Notes: a model not told the origin generated them from the letters alone. A stretch of 64,000 bases of DNA from Chamaecyparis obtusa (GCA_027943335.1 BSBK01005648.1:2035001-2099000), one strand, 5' to 3'; positions 1 through 12,561 are shown, counted from the stretch's first letter. Translations and numbers: made by a program.

Positions 1-2315
1 TTGTTTTTCAACTTCCTTTTCTTTTTCTCCTTCTTTCTTTTCTTCCATCTTTTCTTCTTCTTTCTCATTTGTTATATCCTCAATCAATATTTCTTCTTGA
101 TGAGTAGGAGGAGTGTTACTGCATAAGATTTCAGCTTCTTGTGTGCTCACTAAAGATTCTTCAAACTTGTCCAAATTAGTGTCAGTGGCCGCCATGGCTA
201 TCTCTACATTATCAATGATAATGGTGCTATCCTTTAGTGGCTCTGTCATGGGCGCAGACTTAACTATCTCTATTTGTGTTTCAACTGCAGGCACTGAGTC
301 CTGAGGACTTGTCACTAATGCATTAGTGGGCTCTACCACCTTGACTTCCTTTAAGGGTACTTGTGCTATGGGTGTAGTAGCTGGATACATGTGCCTATTC
401 ATAAAGACCTTCTCAAAGGCTTTCTCTATTTCCTTAGCCACCAGATCATAGTTTTTGTCCATTATATGCAAAGTCCTTGAGTTTTTTCTGAGATGTGGCT
501 TCACCAAATCTAACAATAGAGATTTCTCTTCTAAGGAACATACTAGAAGAGTGTCATCTAGAATCTTTTCCCTTATCCTTAAATCCTCTTTAATGGCTTG
601 TCTCTTTTAGAATTCTAGGATGTTCCATACATTGTCAGGGATCATAGTCTTAAGTTCCAAGACTGTCTTCTTGAACTTCAACATGTGTTTGACTATCATT
701 CCATGTATCTCAAATTTTTCTATCTCACTATATTTTTCATAAAAATTTCCTACTTGATCAATTCTTCCCTCATCAATTATTATTGCACTTAGCACACTGA
801 GACTAGGTTTGAAACTTACTTCAGGAGGTGCTTGTGAGTTCTTTCTGTTCCTTGTTATTCTTGAGGATAGATGACCAATGCTAATCTCTTTCTTCATCTT
901 TGGAATTGCCTTATACTCAGGAGGAGCAGTAAGGTCAATGGTTTCTTTGGGTGCAGAAGGAGTAACATTAGTTTTACCCTTCTATTCATCATATTTTTCA
1001 ATCTTCACTTTCTTCAGCTTAGGATCATCTGATTCTGCCTTTGCTACATCTATGCTCTCTAATTCCAAAGAAATATTTTGCTCCCTTGCTTTGTCTAGGT
1101 CTTCTTGAGACACTCCATGTAATCTCAAGATTTATGAGTTAACCTTAGCAACCTTCCTTTTTGTTGCTATGCTATTCAAGACTGCATCAATTTCTCTTGT
1201 TTTCTCCTCATAGGTTCCCCATCTTGGCTCATTAGGGTCTTTAGGGGCTGAAAGAAATACTTGAGCATATGCTTCCAAGACTTGTTCACTACTTCATATC
1301 CAAGTGGATGAATCCACTTTGTTCTAGGTTCAACTGCCTCCATGCATGTTGAGTTTGTTTCAACCATAAAACAAATAGTATCCTTATATTTCTCAACTAT
1401 CTTCTCTGGTATCCTATACCTCATCTGCATCTTAGCTCTAAATGTCTTCAATTCTAGAGTCATGTAGTCTCTTAGAGTGCTCTCAGTATATGCCTTGAAG
1501 GATATCTGTGGCATGGTAGGAATTGTCTTGTCAAGGTACAAGTTTGACACCTTTCCAATAATATGGAAGTACATATAAATGATAAGAGACCCAAATCTGA
1601 ATATCTTGGTCTTATACTGCTTGATTACCTTGATTTTGTCAATTAGTTGTGCACGCAAGATTTCACACAGGTTGAACTCTCCATTCTCATTTAAAATTCT
1701 TATGGCTGCAAGCATTATGGCCACAGATAGACTGTTTACCTTGCTGGTGTGTTGAAACTTGTATCCAAGTATCATGGACATCAATTTGATGTCATCTTTC
1801 TCAATAGGCTCTATGGTCATTCTGTGCCTATCACTCCTTGATTTACAAGTCTGTTCAACAATATTTCTTACATCTTTTCCCACTGGAAGGATGATGCCTG
1901 TCCTTGGGAGGCCCGTCATCTCATGAATTAGGTCACCAGTAATTCTGATCAACACTTCACCTATCCAAAATAGGTCATCATGAATCCTGCTCAGAAGAAT
2001 CTTGATCCATTCTGATTCATAGAATTCATATGCCATAGCATAATCCACTATAGGGTGATTATCCTACCATGCATACTCATCCATGAAGGTTTTGTGTGGT
2101 TTTAACATAATTTCCACGTTCGCCCTTAATCTATCCAATCCTACTAGTTCTTTCTTACAGTAGATGTATGCCCTAATCTCCTCGACATGCATAACCCCCA
2201 TAGGCGTGCAGGAGAATGCCTCTTCTAGGTCATCTAGTGTAGATTTAAATGGATGCCTCTTAAAAACATATCTTTTCTTCTCTACAACATCAAATACTAT
2301 AGGAGTAGCCATCAC
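1..2315 (-). pseudogene. E0 unknown ORF, relative of the E2 unknown protein
   Basis: Decayed frame starting at an ATG near 2315 and running leftwards off the window. The segments 2315-2064 and 2048-1176 are in the same frame, separated by one stop; a frame change follows, and the last 900 bases encode a charged, Glu/Lys-rich tail. The middle contains a tryptophan-rich block (WIKILLSRIHDDLFWIGEVL) and a block with IPEKIVEKYKDTICFM. Both align by eye with the E2 protein (WVRYILSYVHEGKIW and IPQKLVEDYKDDICFM). No catalytic motif of a polymerase, integrase or protease was recognised. It may be related to the domain annotated as putative plant transposon protein in plant genomes, but I cannot confirm this. 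Confidence 0.6.
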
Positions 2316-2719
2316 TTACTTGTATAATGCTTCTTCAAAGGTTTCCAAGAGATTCTAAATTAGTGCAACGAACTAGGGTTTTTGCAACCGATCAAATGCA
2401 CATCAAATCACTTGAAGAATCAAACTACAATCCTTCTCAATCAACTGCTAAGGCTCTTCTTCTCTTCAATCACTCTTAATTTGAATGCAATGACATATCT
2501 TCTAACTTCTATGTACTTTGAAGTAGAAATTCTACCATTAATGCTTGTCACGTAAACCAGGCTATCACTTGGAAATTTCTATCTTTCATTCTGCAAACAA
2601 TTAGCTAGTGTGCTCTTGCATGAAGGTTCCCTTAGTCTTCAAAAGCTTAAGTCCAAATGCGCATACTCTGAGAGTGAGTACACTAGCCACACAGGGGTCT
2701 AGAGCTAAATTAGCTCCCC

Positions 2720-3870
2720 CTATGACCCTGAGGGCCATTCATCCAGATGTAGAGGGTGCGTCCACTGTGGATGCATCCAATACATACTCATTAACCTTTT
2801 CCTTTTTTTTTCTTCTGACCAAATCAAGCTCACATGCTCTGAAGCTTTCACAAAATTGACTTCTCCTTTAGGATATAAAATTGATTTTTTGGGCTTGTTA
2901 GGGCTTTCTTGACCTTGCGTCCTTGATCTACAAAACTTTGAGATGTGTCCAGCCTTGTTACAAGAGTGAAAAATGACTGGAGGCCTTATATTCCTCGGTG
3001 CATTAACATGAGTCACCATCTTACATTGTTTAGCTGAGTGACCATTATAGTTACATATCTAACATGTAACATTATGAGAACTTCTTACATTTGATTGATT
3101 TAGATTTCTTTGATTATGAGTCCTGTTATTTTGATTTGTCTTGCAATTCATAGCTCTATGACCAAATTTATTGCATGAATAACAGTAACCATTGAAGGGT
3201 CTTACCTCTGTATAGTTCCTTGCTATGTGTCCATGCTTGTTATATGCATAACAAGTGTGATCTACTGGCTTGTGCTCATTCTTAGGTGGTTCAATATGAT
3301 CCTTAGTCCAACTTCCAGTCTCCTTAGTATTTGAGGTACCTTTTGGTCTTTCATTCTTGCTCGCATCTTGTCAATCTGATTTTGTGCATCATTGTATCCA
3401 ATGCGGCTAGTATCTCCTTTAACTCTTCTTGCATACAACTAAGATTATATCAAATCAGAACTGGTGTGTAATTTATCAATGTGATTCTTAACATCTTTTA
3501 ATTTAGATTCCAAGCTTTCTTTTTTGTTTCTTAGCTCTAAGATTTCCATGTTTTCTTGCCTCAATTCTTCATTCAGTTGAAGGTTCTCTTTGACCTGTTC
3601 ATCATAGACTTCCTAATTGTTAGTCAGCTTATCATCAAATTCTTCAAGTTGTTCTTTTAAGGATGTATTTTCTTCATTCAACTTTTTGACCATTGTTCCT
3701 AGATCACTGGCAAAGCATTCTTTCAAATCCTTCCTTAACCTTTTGATGACTAATTGAGCATCATTGAGTTTTTCCCTTAGTTCTCCAATTTCTCTTTCAA
3801 ATTTGTCTAGGTCTTCAAGAGAAGCTTCAAGATTTCTTTTTAGATGTTTCATTTCTTCTTAGTCCATGAT
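2720..3870 (-). pseudogene. E0 gag remnant: coiled coil plus zinc knuckles
   Basis: From right to left the region encodes a Glu/Lys/Leu-rich coiled coil (about 3852-3400, one stop at 3613) and then four CCHC-type zinc knuckles between about 3280 and 2900. Readable knuckles include CYSCNKFGHRAMNC and CNKAGHISKFC; another has a stop inside it and one has lost its last Cys (CYAYNKHGHIARN). Such knuckles bind RNA in retroelement nucleocapsids. It follows directly after the primer binding site, the normal gag position. Several frameshifts and stops show it is dead. Confidence 0.7.
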
Positions 3871-3907
3871 CTCCTCAAGTGGTTAAACTTCTTTGCTAAG
3901 GACTAGA

Positions 3908-3919
3908 GCTCTGATACCA
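3908..3919 (-). other. Primer binding site, initiator Met tRNA type (E0)
   Basis: The plus strand reads GCTCTGATACCA, whose complement TGGTATCAGAGC is the classic plant initiator Met tRNA primer site. It lies two bases from the LTR terminus TGTTAG at 3922 and fixes the element as minus strand. Confidence 0.9.
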
Positions 3920-3921
3920 AT

Positions 3922-4345
3922 TGTTAGGAATGGGAAGATTGAGAGGGGGGGGAGTAATCAGTGTTCACTGTAGTTTATCTTTCCACTTAATCCTTAAACT
4001 GAAATTAAATGCTTAAGTACTAAAATGAACATCTATATAAACATGAAACATGAAATCAACACATAACACCAATATGGTTACAAGGAAACCCAAATAGGTA
4101 AAAACCCCGATGGGAATTGACACCCACTAATATTCTGCACTAGTGTATTAAGATCCTTGTTAGATGATCCTTAACCTTGTTAGGAGTTGCTTTACAATAT
4201 GTTTAGTATAGTAGACCTTGTCAAGGGTTGGACCTTGTTAGGAGTCTTTTACAATAAACCCTATTAGGGGTGTGGATGCACTGTCCTAGAGCTCACTACT
4301 CAAATGGTGAATGCTACAACCTTTTGATCTCAATTCAATGTCAAT
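3922..4345 (-). repeat. Partial LTR of E0
   Basis: Begins TGTTAGGAAT next to the primer site and carries the features shared by all TGTT-type LTRs here: a G-run with GAGAGGGGGGGG near the terminus, a stretch resembling GGTAAAAACCCCGATGGG, and several copies of CCTTGTTAGGAG. These signatures fade near 4345, where simple AT-rich sequence starts. The other LTR terminus was not found, so the LTR appears truncated. Confidence 0.6.
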
Positions 4346-5474
4346 TATATTCAAATATATTAAATTCTATTAATTATTAGTAATTAATAATAGAAACATA
4401 AAGTAAATAATTTATGTAGTTTTAGATTGCATATTGTCTAAATTTGAATTCTATCCTCTCACACATTATGATGTGATATACTTTTCAATAATGAATGTTT
4501 TATAAGAACAACATTACTTCTTTAACCATCAATATATGCTACAAAATATAGAAATTTTCTTTGATTTTTTTAATAATTTTTAATTTGATTATATTATGTT
4601 TACTATTATTTTATTTGTCCTTGTTTATAAACTCACACATTCCAGAAAAAATTCTTAATAATTTGTGGGATGCATTCCTTTATTGATTTGTAGATGTTTT
4701 TAATTTCAAGAACTTGTCTTCAACCATGATTGATCTTATATGTGGGTAAGAAAATTGTCAATGGTGGAAGGATAGGAGGAGATGGAGAATTTTATATGCA
4801 ACTAGTAAAGTGGAAAAGGAAATTATGAGACTTGCATAGATATTAAAGCTTGAATTTGAGTATCACATGCCTTAGATTTCTATTTTTTTTGAAAAATACT
4901 TAACTACCATTTAAAATGTTTTATGTCTTCAACTATTTAAACATTTGAAAAAATAATAATATGATAGTTAAGTGTGATCATTATAGTCTTGGTGTTTATC
5001 ATCAAAGTTCTTGGTAATGACGGGTGTACATTTTTATCTGACTTTCACTTATTTAAGTTATTGGTAAAAGCTTTTTTGATATGAGAAAAATTGGTAATTT
5101 AATATTTAAGAATTAGGAAAGTCTCTTTATAATTCCTTATATATTGGTGTGTACGAGGAAATCCGCCAACTATGAATGCAAAGCAATAAAAAAACAAAGA
5201 AATCAAACACGTACACCTTACACCCCCGATTGAGATAAAATGGAGGCAACCTACACCATTTGATTTTCTCTTTTCACTTTAGATGTGTAATTTTCTCTTT
5301 CTTCAACACAACAAAGGGTTAAGGTATTGGATTCATGATTGCTAATGGATCCAAAAGGATGAGCTAAGATGAAAATAGGATTTTAAGTTAATGAAACAAT
5401 GAAAAATGAATTCCTAAATGAAAAGTGATGTAGTAGCTATAGATGTTTGAAGAAGATCTGCAGTAGCACATAAC
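4346..5474. other. AT-rich stretch, no gene seen
   Basis: About 1.1 kb of AT-rich DNA without a reading frame, LTR signature or repeat that I can place. It may hold the decayed remainder of the E0 LTR. Confidence 0.4.
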
Positions 5475-6960
5475 TGAAAAAGTGAGAAAAATTGAAAATC
5501 TATTTTTTTTCAGTATTTTTTCTAATGTTTTAGTAATTTACATTTTTTGAGGCCTTTGGAGTAGAATTTGGTGTCAAAATCATCATTTGTACCTTAACAT
5601 GATTTAGAAAAGGCATGGTGTTAAGGGATTGGATTTAGATCTTTTGAAGCCCTTTCCAACGATGTATGCTATTTTCAATTTTGAGCAATGAGTACAAAGT
5701 TATGCCAACTAAAGTTAGGTCTACCAAGTGTCAAATTAGTATAGTTTCTAGCAAGTCTACAACCTCTACCTTTTCATCCTTATTGTGATGGGCCATATGT
5801 TGGTATTTTTCTTAATCCTAAAGGCACTAAAGACCAATCCTCAAGAAAATCCATTGATGTGCCACATGTTAACATTGTACATCCTTGGCCCAACTTCAAA
5901 GAGAAAAGCTCTTGCCCCTATGACACATCGTTGGTCCACATTTGAATCATTTGAGAAGATGGTGGGGCTCATATCATTTTAGGGAAAATGTTTCTTTTTC
6001 ATTTGACAAAGCATCTTGAGGCACTTTCAAATTCCCCAAAGGATGCAACACCTTTTTAGTTTGCAACAACCTTTACAGTCACATGAACCTTTTTAGAGAA
6101 CCACTTTTATGCACACATTGAATTTGTTGGGGCCTTTTTAGTTGCATTTATGAATTTTGGCTTAGGGGGATTTTTTTCCTATATAAGTGTGAGGGAACAC
6201 CGTAATTAAGGAGTCCTTTTTTAGAGATTTTCTTTTGGAGGTATTTTTCCAGAGTCTTTTGTTCTCCACTTTTGAAGAACACTTTAAAAATAGCTACATT
6301 TTCATTCTCAAACATTAGCTTTGTTTTCAGATAATCAATAAAGCATATCAGGATGTGCCTAGTTGGCCTTTATTATGTGTTTACTTTCATTTTGTGGATG
6401 ATTTTAAACTTTGTGTCACTTTAGATGGATGTAGCTATCACTTGTTATTTATAGCTTTTATAATCTCATCATAGATACATTGTTTATTAAACTGTGTTTT
6501 ATACTCTTTCAATATGTGTGATCTAGGGTTATACTATTCCATTTTATAAAAAGCTTCTCTTGGGATAAGTTATTTTGTGAGATAATAGGAACAAATCTTA
6601 CGAGCCTTAATGGGTGCTTCTCACAAAGAGATCTAAATATTTTACACAATGTCCGTCTGACTTTTGCATCTTCTTCTCTCTCCAATAATGAAGAGTTTGT
6701 GGCATTCTATTCCTAATATTTTGGGAGTTTCTTTTTCTTGTTATTTCTTCAAAGAAGCTTAAAGGGTTGTGAAATATTGGGTGAATCACCTTAGGTTAGC
6801 TATTTCCTATTTTCCCCCTCTTTCGCATTTTTCAAAATGGAAAAAAATGAAGAGATGGATTTTGAGATCTTGGAGGTTGTTTTATAGGGCACACATTGTC
6901 TCACTCTTGTGAAATTTATTGAATTCCCTTATTTAGGTGTGAGCCTACTAGGGGTCAATA
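5475..6960 (+). repeat. 1.5-kb direct repeat, copy A (probable old LTR)
   Basis: Aligns by eye over its whole length with copy B at 8715-10200, including AGGCCTTTGGAG, GGGCCTTTTTAG and GGGATTTTTTTCCTATATAAG. A TATA box lies in the middle, followed by transcribed-leader-like sequence. The 3' end of both copies contains the same decayed reading frame (around the peptide EEMD), so the unit may be an LTR plus the start of gag, or a duplicated LTR-leader segment. The copies differ at many positions, pointing to an old event. Confidence 0.6.
6179..6187 (+). promoter_or_regulatory. TATA box in repeat copy A
   Basis: CTATATAAG preceded by a T-run and followed about 25-30 bases later by GTAATTAAGG; the same arrangement is kept in copy B at 9428. 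Likely the promoter of the old element. Confidence 0.5.
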
Positions 6961-8714
6961 ATATTTTCTATCACACCTAGTGGGACAAAACTTTCACAAG
7001 CTAGGGATTTGGTATGCTCTTAAGTAGGATTTAGAGCCTTGAAGAGGTACAATTCAAGCACCTAGCAACTTTGTAGTTAAAATCATTTGGGTAACTCTAC
7101 TGGTTTGTAATCGATGATATTTTTTGTGCATGCCTTCTACTCTTTTTTGAAATATCATTTGTATATTTTTTACTTGCCTTATTCTTTGTCATAGAACAAT
7201 ATTATGGAAAATGGATGTTTCTGCCCCCTTTCCATGAAAATGATAGCATTCCACCTTCTTATCAATAACATTATGCTATAAATTCTTTCCTCCTGTGCGC
7301 CCTTTTACATCTTTCTTGGAAACCTATGAATTATTATTAGAAACCACAAGGGGCTTGTCATATCTCTCATAAACATGTTCATCCTTCCCCCTAACAAAAA
7401 AATCTAACAAAATTAGAATATGTTAGAACCAAATAAATAATGCTACATTTCCAAGAATAGTTGTTAGCCATCGAGAAGGAGAAAAAATATCACCAGTGGA
7501 AAAATAACTTTCTTACCAGGCTCAAATCCTATAGCAAAAAACTGAGATCCTAAGAAAGAAAGAAGAAAAATTACTTACAATGCAAGTTGCTACTAGGAAG
7601 GAAAGAACCAAGCAAGTGGCGACTATGGTATAGGTGAAAACTACTAGTTATGAGATTCCATACAAGGATGGGGAGATTCCCTTGAGTGTAGAAAGAGGAA
7701 GACAAAGATGAAGGTGAAGAGGAGGAAATTTTTTATCAACAAGGAACAAGACATCAAGTCAAAGAAAGTGAAGAAGATGATTTATTCCTCTCATTTAATG
7801 AGATTCCTTACTTTGTTGAGAATGAGGTGGTTAACATGCATAAAGTATGGGTGACTCCTATTGTGGAAATAAATAAGGGGGTGTTGGATGAAGACCAGTT
7901 ATGGGATGAGATAGAGGTCTTCTATTCTTTAATATTAGACTCGAGCCATCATATCATTTCCTAGAGGATCATTTGTAACAAGAGAAACAAGAGGAGGTAT
8001 CTATACCATTAGATGATTCATTAATTCCAAATCCTACTAGATAACATGAGATAAAGGAAAAAAAAGGTTTCAAGAGGATGTCCCATCAAGTATCTATCTC
8101 AAATATAAAACTCACCACTAGTCATGGTTACCTCTAAGAATGAAGACAATCATCACGGAGAATAGGGGTAACTTACCCATTCTGTATAGGAGGTCAAAAT
8201 TCAACCATGGGTGAGCCTTTTTTTCTCTCAATCTTTCTTAGACATTCTAGTATCATGTGGGATTCCTACTAAATATTCTCTTTTGGTTGGTTATCCACAT
8301 AAAGGAGGAGCATCATAAGTTGGTCATAAAGGGAAGCAATTTTAATAACCTACTCAATTTGTTTAATGTTTCCCTTGGTGACTAGGTTAGGGTAGGATAG
8401 GTTAGGTTATTTGTTGTTACTTTTCAATAAGTTCCATTGCACATGCTACATTCTCCTTAAGGGGATGCATGCTTTAATTTTTGGATTTCTCCAAGTGCAT
8501 GCTTGCACAATTTTTTTTGTGTCTCCTCTATTTTTTGAGGTAGGTTTATTTGTCATGGTTTTCTTTTCATGACCCCATACCCATTGAACAAGGCATTTTG
8601 GTTTGAAAACTAGAGGTTATGAAGTTCTTTCTCAGTAGTCCAATATACCTTGTGAGTCACCAATTTTGTAGATGCTATCTACTATATCTTCTAGAGTAGT
8701 GCATAGGTGACAAA
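6961..8714. other. Decayed retroelement interior between the two repeats
   Basis: About 1.75 kb between the direct repeats. Short acidic reading fragments (Asp/Glu-rich, about 7680-7960) occur on the plus strand but are broken by many stops, and no diagnostic motif survives. Position between two direct repeats suggests the remains of an internal region. Confidence 0.35.
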
Positions 8715-10200
8715 GTGAGAATAAGTGACAAAAATAAAAAAATCTATTTTTTTCTTTATTTTTATATGTTTTTATTAATTTTCATTTTTGGAGGCCTTTG
8801 GAGAAAAATTTGGGGTTGAAACTATCATTTGTCTCTTAATATGATTTATCAAAGGCGTGGTGTAAGGGACTAAATTTATATCTCTTCAAGACCTTTCCAA
8901 TGGTGTATGATGTTCTAAATTTCAAGCAACAAGTACAAAGTTATACCTCGATGAAGTTGAGTCTACCAATTACCAAATTAGAATAGTTTCTAGCAAGTTC
9001 ACAACCTCCACCTTTTCATCCTATATCAAGATGGGCCATGTGTTAGTACTAAATTTAATCTTAAAGGTTTTAAAAATAACTCTTCAAGAAAGTCCACTGG
9101 CATGCCATATGTTGGCATTGCACATCCTCAACTCAAATTCAAAGAGGAAAGCTCCAAAAGCTCCCACTCCTGCAAAACATGTTTGGTCCACATTTCATCA
9201 TTTGAGAAGATAGTGGGACCCACATAATTCAAGGGAAAATTCCACCTTTTCATCTCATGAAGCATCTTGAGGCACTTTTGACCTCCAAAAGGATGTACCA
9301 CCTTCTACATTTTCAAATACCTTTACAATTGTAGGAAATTTTTTAGAGCACTATTTTTTGCATGCACCGAATTTGTAAGGGCCTTTTTAGTCACATTCAT
9401 GAGATTTGGATCAAGGGGATTTTTTTCCTATATAAGCTTGAGGGAAGATTGTAATTAAGGAATCCTTTTATAGAGCTATTCTTATGGAGGTATTTTCATA
9501 GATTCTTTTGTTCACCACTTTTGAAGAGCACTTAGAACATATCTACAATTTAATTCTCAAACCTTACCTTTGTATTTAGATAATCAACAAAGGAAGCATA
9601 CTAGTATGTGCCTAGTTTTCCTTTACTATTTGTTTACTTTAGTTTTGTGGATGATTGAAGATTTGTGTCATTTTAGATGGATATAGATATCATTTTTATT
9701 TACAACTTTTATAATCTCATTATAGATGTGGAGTTTATTAAACCATGTTTTATACTCTTTAAATATGTTATCTGGGGCTATACTATGTCATTTTATGAGA
9801 AAAATTCTCATGAGATATCTATTTTAGTGAGATAATAAGAAAAACTCTTGTGAGTCTTAACAAGGTATTCCCATGGAGATATCCAAATATTTTTTACTAT
9901 GTACATTCAACTTTTACATCTTATTCTCTCTCCAACAATGAAGATTCTATGGCATTCTATGCCTAATCTATTGGGAGTTTCTTGTTCCTATTAGTTTTGA
10001 AAGGAATCCCAAAGGGTTGTGAAAGCTTTGGCGAATTGAATTAGGTTATTTGTTTCCTAGTTTTCACCTCTTTTCCATTTTCAATGAGGAAAACTATGAA
10101 GAGATGGATTCTAAAATCCCAAAGGTTGTTTCAAAGGCTGAAAAATGCCCCACTCCTATAAAACTTCCCAACTTCCCTTATTTAGGTGCAAGCTTATTAG
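8715..10200 (+). repeat. 1.5-kb direct repeat, copy B
   Basis: Second copy of the unit at 5475-6960, same orientation, start offset about 3.24 kb. It retains a plus-strand frame near 10050-10215 around the peptide EEMDSKIP, matching EEMDFEILE in copy A. The E1 chromovirus is inserted only about 80 bases beyond its end. Confidence 0.6.
9428..9436 (+). promoter_or_regulatory. TATA box in repeat copy B
   Basis: CTATATAAG in the same context as the box in copy A (T-run before, GTAATTAAGG after). Confidence 0.5.
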
Positions 10201-10278
10201 TGATCGATAATAGAAATATGATAACTATAGCTTGAAGATGATTCTAAACTCAAAATGACATTATAACTCTACAATGAA

Positions 10279-11041
10279 TGATGTAGGAGAATCTTGGGTT
10301 TCATGGAAATCTTGCATCCACCAAAATAATTTTTGTTTCCTATTTTCAAGTTTTCTCAGTCTCTATGTTTCTTTCAGTGTTCCTTCAGTTTAGATCAGTT
10401 GCTATTTCACACTTCATGGAGTATTATTGGCATCATTTTGCACCTTCTCCTAGGTTCGCACCTCGATCTATTACTTCACAATTGAGACCTTGTGGATTCT
10501 CAACGAGTTTTCTTTGTTCTTCATGTTCTAACGCTTAGTTGGAGTTTTCCAATATTGTGAAGAAATTTATTGATCAGTGAAGATTCGTGGCTCATTTCAT
10601 GATATTTCTACTCTTGTGGCTAACTCACATTTTGGATCACACATTCTGATACATCTATTTGTGAGAGATTTTTGATTTGGGTCCTAACCTATATTTGTAA
10701 TACATTTTCCTCTTCTTGGAGAATGTAATCTTTCTTAGGCCAACTTCATTCTTTTGAAGGATTTATAAGCTATTGTAATTGACCCTTAGAGGTAGTTTTT
10801 GGTAGTTTTAAATAATAACATAAACTCTTGAATACTAGCTAATAAGATTTTATTTGTGTAATCAAGTCTATATGCCTGACATCTAAGATCACATGTTGCA
10901 GGTCTATTGTAATGGAATTTATATTAATGCAAAGGTTGATCTAGAATTTATCTCAATCATTCTTTGTTGTTTCCATGTGTTACTCTTTCTTAAAGGATTG
11001 GATTGATCTCAATGAGGTCCCTCTTTTCCTCTACTATGTCA
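10279..11041 (+). repeat. E1 left (5') LTR
   Basis: 763 bp from TGATGTAGGAGAATC to CTATGTCA. It matches the right LTR closely (TGATGCAGGAGAATA to CTATATCA). The stretch just inside it (11044-11054, TTTTATTAGAG) looks like a worn initiator Met primer site. Confidence 0.9.
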
Positions 11042-11169
11042 AGTTTTATTAGAGAAATTTTTCATTCTTTGAGGAATTTGATCTCTATTTTCAATCATTG
11101 CAGAGACCTATATTGATTTTTGTGGTTGGAAAAGTGAAGGTCTGATCCGCAACTATAGAGGACTTGCAC

Positions 11170-11521
11170 ATGATGGTTCATGAGAGAAGATATGTAGATC
11201 CAGTCATGATGGACATGTTGAGACAAATTATAGTCAGGCTTGAATCTATGGAAATGGAACATAGGAGAGGTCACCATATTGATGATGTGAGTGAGGATGA
11301 ATACAAAGTTGAGGAAGAAGAAGCACCAAAACTTGATCATGGAGATGAAAGAATCTTGAGAGAAATAGCTAGAGTGAATGAAAAACCCCATTTTAATCCA
11401 CTTGATTATGATGGAAAGTCAGATTCAAATGATTTTTTAGATTGGATCACAAACATGGAAAAGTACTTTGAATTTGAGGGAAAAAGTGAATATAATAAGG
11501 TAAAGTATGCCACATGAATTT
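11170..11521 (+). pseudogene. E1 gag, 5' part
   Basis: Starts at tandem ATG codons (11170 and 11173) and encodes an acidic N-terminal Gag region (RLESMEMEHRRGHH, then VSEDEYKVEEEE, then HFNPLDYDGKSDSNDFLDWI). The equivalent region of E5 (46791 leftwards) has the same layout. The frame is open up to the E2 insertion at 11522 and continues at 18690. Gag forms the virus-like particle in which reverse transcription takes place. Confidence 0.85.
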
Positions 11522-11548
11522 TGTTGGAAATATTCAAGAATTAACCAA

Positions 11549-11579
11549 GTTACTGAGAGGGGAGGGGTGAATTAGTAAC
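11549..11579 (-). other. LTR-end hairpin (E2 left)
   Basis: GTTACTGA and TTAGTAAC pair around a G-rich loop ending GTGAA; in the right LTR the second arm is the perfect TCAGTAAC (17643-17650). In element sense the loop is C-rich and lies near the end of U5. The same design recurs in E3, E4, S1 and S2 with different stem sequences. Confidence 0.6.
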
Positions 11580-12405
11580 TCCAAATTTTCTTTCAATAAC
11601 AGATGTATTAACATATAGTTCACTTTATCCTTTTGCATATAGAAAGCATGAAACTTAAAAGCATTCACAACAATGACACATAGATTTGGTTACCCAGAAA
11701 CCTTCCAAAAGAAAGTAAAACTGGGGTGGGGATGAAACCCACAAAGCTTTAGTACTGCAGTATAAAGTTGGCCAGTTAAGGCTTACATTGATCACTTCTG
11801 ATGATCTACCCTGCTAGGAGCAATAAGGACTGCTAGGTCCACCTTGTTAGAGGTTTTACAAACATACAATGAAGTATGCACTCGGTAAAGAGATTTTACA
11901 AAGACTGTTAAGTCTACCCGGTTAAAGGATTTCAAGCTGATTCACCTGTTAAGATGAAACAGTATATCTCTTACTTTGCAACTGGATTGTTGAATGCAAT
12001 TCACTGATGTACTGATCACCTTCTATGATGAATTTGTCTTTGCTACTCCTTATACTGCTGTAGCCCTTTGTAATTCGCTTATCTTTGCCTTTTATCTCTT
12101 ATCCTTTTTTTCATATTCATACTCATACATCTTGGTATTTTTACAACATTGTTTATATACAAGTCTAAACAATTAATTACAATTACAAAGTCAGCTTGAC
12201 AAATAAACATAAGTGCTACTAAGTTGGCCCAAGTATGGTTACACGGTTCCTACAAACTAACTCGGTGACTTTCTGATACTCGGCGTCCACTGCATTACTC
12301 GGCATCGTCATGCACTCGGTAGAAGTGAAGGCACGGTTCATACTAACCACTTGGTAAGTTTTGAACTCGGTAAATACTGGTGACTCGGTAGACATAATTT
12401 TACTC

Positions 12406-12518
12406 GGTTTACACTGTCCTGCTCGGTTTGCACTGTTCTGCTCGGTTTGCACTATCCTGCTTGGTTTGCACTATTCTGCTCGGTTTGCACTGTTCTACTC
12501 GATTTGCACTCAGAATGC
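12406..12518 (-). repeat. 19-bp tandem repeat in E2 left LTR
   Basis: About five full units plus a partial of GGTTTGCACTGTTCTGCTC with small changes. The right LTR has eight plus a partial. It may be a U3 enhancer-type repeat; no function is shown. Confidence 0.85.
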
Positions 12519-12561
12519 AAATAAGTGTTGTCACTAGTGGCAATCCTACTTAATGCCAACA

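Larger units (their letters stand above)
1..4345 (-). mobile_element. E0: truncated pol-less Sirevirus-like LTR element
   Basis: Minus-strand LTR retrotransposon cut by the window start. Reading leftwards there is a partial LTR (from 3922), a primer binding site complementary to initiator Met tRNA (3908-3919), a gag-like region with coiled coil and several CCHC knuckles, then a long ORF of unknown function. No reverse transcriptase, RNase H or integrase motif is visible between gag and the window edge, although the part beyond position 1 is unseen. Its gene order matches E2 (11522-18689), which is complete and also lacks pol. I infer a non-autonomous but protein-coding family. Confidence 0.75.
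11522..12561 (-). repeat. E2 LTR, left copy (element 3')
   Basis: 1040 bp, TGTTGGAAAT to GCCAACA on the plus strand. It is the same as the right copy apart from scattered substitutions and three fewer 19-bp units in the tandem repeat at 12406. It carries many copies of CTCGGT on the plus strand. Confidence 0.9.
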
